From positions 1 to 29,861 of the forward strand of contig CAJNDS010001183.1 of the NCBI GenBank assembly GCA_905221605.1: DNA of 29,861 nucleotides, given 5' to 3'. Position 1 is the stretch's first letter, and each line of letters begins with the position of its first letter. The position numbers and the translations under genes are program-made. Shown here piece by piece: positions 27,648-29,861 of the stretch. The notes below the pieces were generated by a model. It searched no databases. It was not told where the DNA came from and saw only the letters and a program-made list of their open reading frames with translations. The DNA is from Symbiodinium natans (taxonomy: Eukaryota; Sar; Dinophyceae; Suessiales; Symbiodiniaceae).

Positions 27648-29030
27648 CATGGCTTAGCCAAAGTCCGAAAATCCGCGTGGGGTACCGTTTACAGTTCAAG
27701 TGCCAAACTATAGAAAGTGGCCCCTAAATTATAGACGCTTATAGTTTAAACAAAGTCCGAAAATCCGCGTGGGGGTAGCGTTTGCAGTTTAGGTGCCAAA
27801 CTGTAGAAAGTGGCCCCAAACTTTCGACGTTTATAGTTTAGCCAAAGTCCGAAAATCCGCGTGGGGGTACCATATATAGTTTAGGTGCCGAACTATAGAA
27901 AGTGGCCCCTGAACTATAGGCCCCTCAACTATAGACGTTTATAGTTTAGCCAAAGTCCGAAAACCCGTGTGGGGGTAACGTTTACAGTTTAGGTGCCAAA
28001 CTTTAGAAAGTGCCCCAAACTTTCAACGTTTATAGTGTAGCCACAGTCGAAAATCCGCGCGGGGGTACCATTTATAGTGTAAGTGCCGAACAATAGAAAG
28101 TCGCCCCTAAGCTATAAACGTTTATAGTTTAGCCAAAGTCCGAAAATCCGCGCGGGGGTACCGCTTACAGTTTGAAAGTGCCCCTAAACTATAGACGTTT
28201 ATAGGTTCGCAAAAGTCCGAAAATCCACGTGAGGTTACAATTTACAGTTCAGGTGCCAAACTATAGAAAGTGACCCCTAGAACCATAGGTGTTTATAGCT
28301 TAGCCAAAGTCCGAAAATCCGCGTGGGGGCACCGCTTGCAGTTTAGGTGCCAAACTATAGAAAGTGGCCCCTAAACTAAAGACGTTTTATAGTTTAGCCA
28401 AAGTCCGAAAATCCGCGTGGGGGTACCGTTTACAGTTTAGGTGCCAAACTGTAGAAGGTGGCCCCAAAAACTGTCGACGTTTATAGTTCAGCCAAAGGCC
28501 GAAAATCCGCGTGGGGGTACCGTTTACAGTCTAGGCCAACATCCGAAAATCCGCGTGAGGGTACCGTTTACAGTTCAGGTGCCAAACTATAGAAAGTGGC
28601 CCCTAAACTATAGACGCTTACAGTGTAGCCAAAATCCGAAAATCCGCGTAGGGGGTACAGTTTTGCACGTTTACAGTCAGGTGTCAAGCTATAGAAAGTG
28701 ACCCCTAAAACAATAAACGTTTATAGTTTAGCAAAAGTCCGAGAATCCGTGTGGGGGTACCATTCACGGTTTAGGTGCCACACTAAAGAAAGCGGCCCCT
28801 GAACTATAGACGCTTATAGTTTAACCAAAGTCCGAAAATCCGCGTGGGGGGTACCGTTTACAGTTTAGGTGCCCAACTGTAGAAAGTGGCCCCAAATGTC
28901 CGACGTTTATAGTTTAGCCAATGTCCGAAAATCCGCGTGGGGGTACCGTTCACAGTTTAGGCCCGCGGGGGTACCGTTTATGCCAAACTATAGAAAGCGA
29001 CCCCTATAAACTGTAGACGTTTGTAGTGTT
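27648..29030. repeat. satellite of about 92 bp, array 2
   Basis: Copy of 22085-23440, unit by unit, with a short duplication near 27917. Confidence 0.93.
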
Positions 29031-29861
29031 GGCGTTAAACTATAAGAGCGGCTCCTAAACTATAGACGTTTATAGTTTAGGCGCTAAACTATCAAGCTTG
29101 GCTCCTAAACTATAGACTTTTATAGTTGAGGCGCTGAACTATACAGGTTGGCTCCTGACCTATGGACCTTACTAGTTTAGGCGCTAAACTATAAAGAGTG
29201 GCTCTTAAACTATAGACATCTATAGTTTAGGCGCTAAACCATAAAGGGGGGCTCCTAAACTGTAAACGTTTATAGTTTAGGCGCTAAACTATAAAGAGGG
29301 GCTCCTAAACTGTAAACGCTTATAGTCTAGGCGCTAAACTATAAAGAGTGGCTCCGAAACTATAGACGTTTATAGTTTAGGCGCTAAACTATAGAGAGGG
29401 GCTCCGAAACTGTAAACGTTTATAGTCTAGGCGCTAAACTATAAAGAGGGGCTCCTAAATTAAAGACGTTTATAGTTTAGGCGCTAAACTATAAAGAGTG
29501 GCTCCTAAACTATAGACCTTTATAGTTTAGGCGCTAAACTATAAAGAGGGGCTCCGAAACTGTAAACGTTTATAGTTTAGGCGCTAAACTATAAAGAGGG
29601 GCTCCTAAACTATAGACGTTTATAGTTTAGGCACTAAACTTTAAAGAGTGGCTCCTAAACTATACACGTTTATAGTTTAGGCGCTAAACTATAAAGAGGG
29701 GCTCCTAAACTGTAAACGTTTATAGTTTAGGCGCTAAACTATAAAGGGGGGCTCCTAAACTGTAAACGTTTATAGTTTAGGCGCTAAACTATAAAGAGGG
29801 GCTCCTAAACTGTAAACGTTTATAGTTTAGGCGCTAAACTATAAAGGGGGGCTCCTAAACT
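29030..29861. repeat. 50-bp palindromic satellite, array 3 (runs off the window)
   Basis: About 16 regular units; the last several repeat at exactly 50 bp. Copy 1 has a spacer at 24146, but the corresponding place here (about 29720) is still pure satellite, so this array is longer or differently arranged. Confidence 0.95.

Larger units (their letters stand above)
25004..29405. repeat. higher-order repeat unit, copy 2
   Basis: Same order of blocks as copy 1, very similar throughout. Clear differences are a telomeric array of 94 bp instead of 416 bp, a duplicated piece of the GGTTTTGCC block near 26880-26960, and a small insertion near 27917. Confidence 0.92.

Noticed and set aside
22085-29861. 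CRISPR-like regular repeats
   Set aside because: Units are continuous tandem satellites with no unique spacers, and the genome is eukaryotic.

Overview
The window looks like nuclear DNA of a dinoflagellate (Symbiodiniaceae-like or a relative) or another alga or alveolate with plant-type telomeres. The basis is TTTAGGG arrays, sparse GC-rich one-strand genes among large repeat fields, and a large Helitron whose protein resembles what I remember of dinoflagellate Helitron proteins. No ribosomal RNA or other species marker is present, so chromerids and green algae remain possible.

Layout. 1-3600: composite repeats, a roughly 340-500 bp segment alternating with a 31-bp minisatellite. 3600-5860: mostly non-coding, with a roughly 56-bp tandem repeat near 4.6-4.9 kb. 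5860-17990: a plus-strand array of four main ORFs: an OTU-fold cysteine protease (6102-6938), an unknown Gly/Lys/Trp-rich and Lys-tailed protein (8991-10130), an unknown Cys-containing basic protein (11280/11291-11989), and a Helitron transposase of about 1520 residues (13190-17828). The transposase has an N-terminal ASCH-like domain, a zinc knuckle, an HUH/Y2 Rep nuclease and a Pif1-type helicase. It is open apart from one 76-nt GT-AG intron that falls exactly between the two Rep tyrosines. 18100-29861: a subtelomere-like repeat field with a 50-bp palindromic satellite, a roughly 130-bp spacer repeat, interstitial telomeric arrays, a GC-rich repeat block, a pyrimidine minisatellite and a roughly 92-bp satellite. 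These form a higher-order unit of about 5.5-5.8 kb, seen almost twice.

How it may work together. The OTU and Rep/helicase ORFs are on one strand, as in OTU-carrying Helitrons of animals (Helentron/Helitron2 type). The two unknown ORFs between them may be accessory genes of the same element. I could not find convincing element termini, so the limits are open.

Most interesting structure. A small hairpin with a fixed architecture (outer stem, 3-nt bulge on the 5' side only, 4-5 bp GC inner stem, 3-nt loop) lies 26-218 nt after the stop codon of each of the four main ORFs. It occurs once more at 5376-5414, and with a different sequence but the same architecture directly beside both telomeric arrays. 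The outer stems differ between copies yet stay paired. All copies are on the plus strand. I do not know a described element that matches it.
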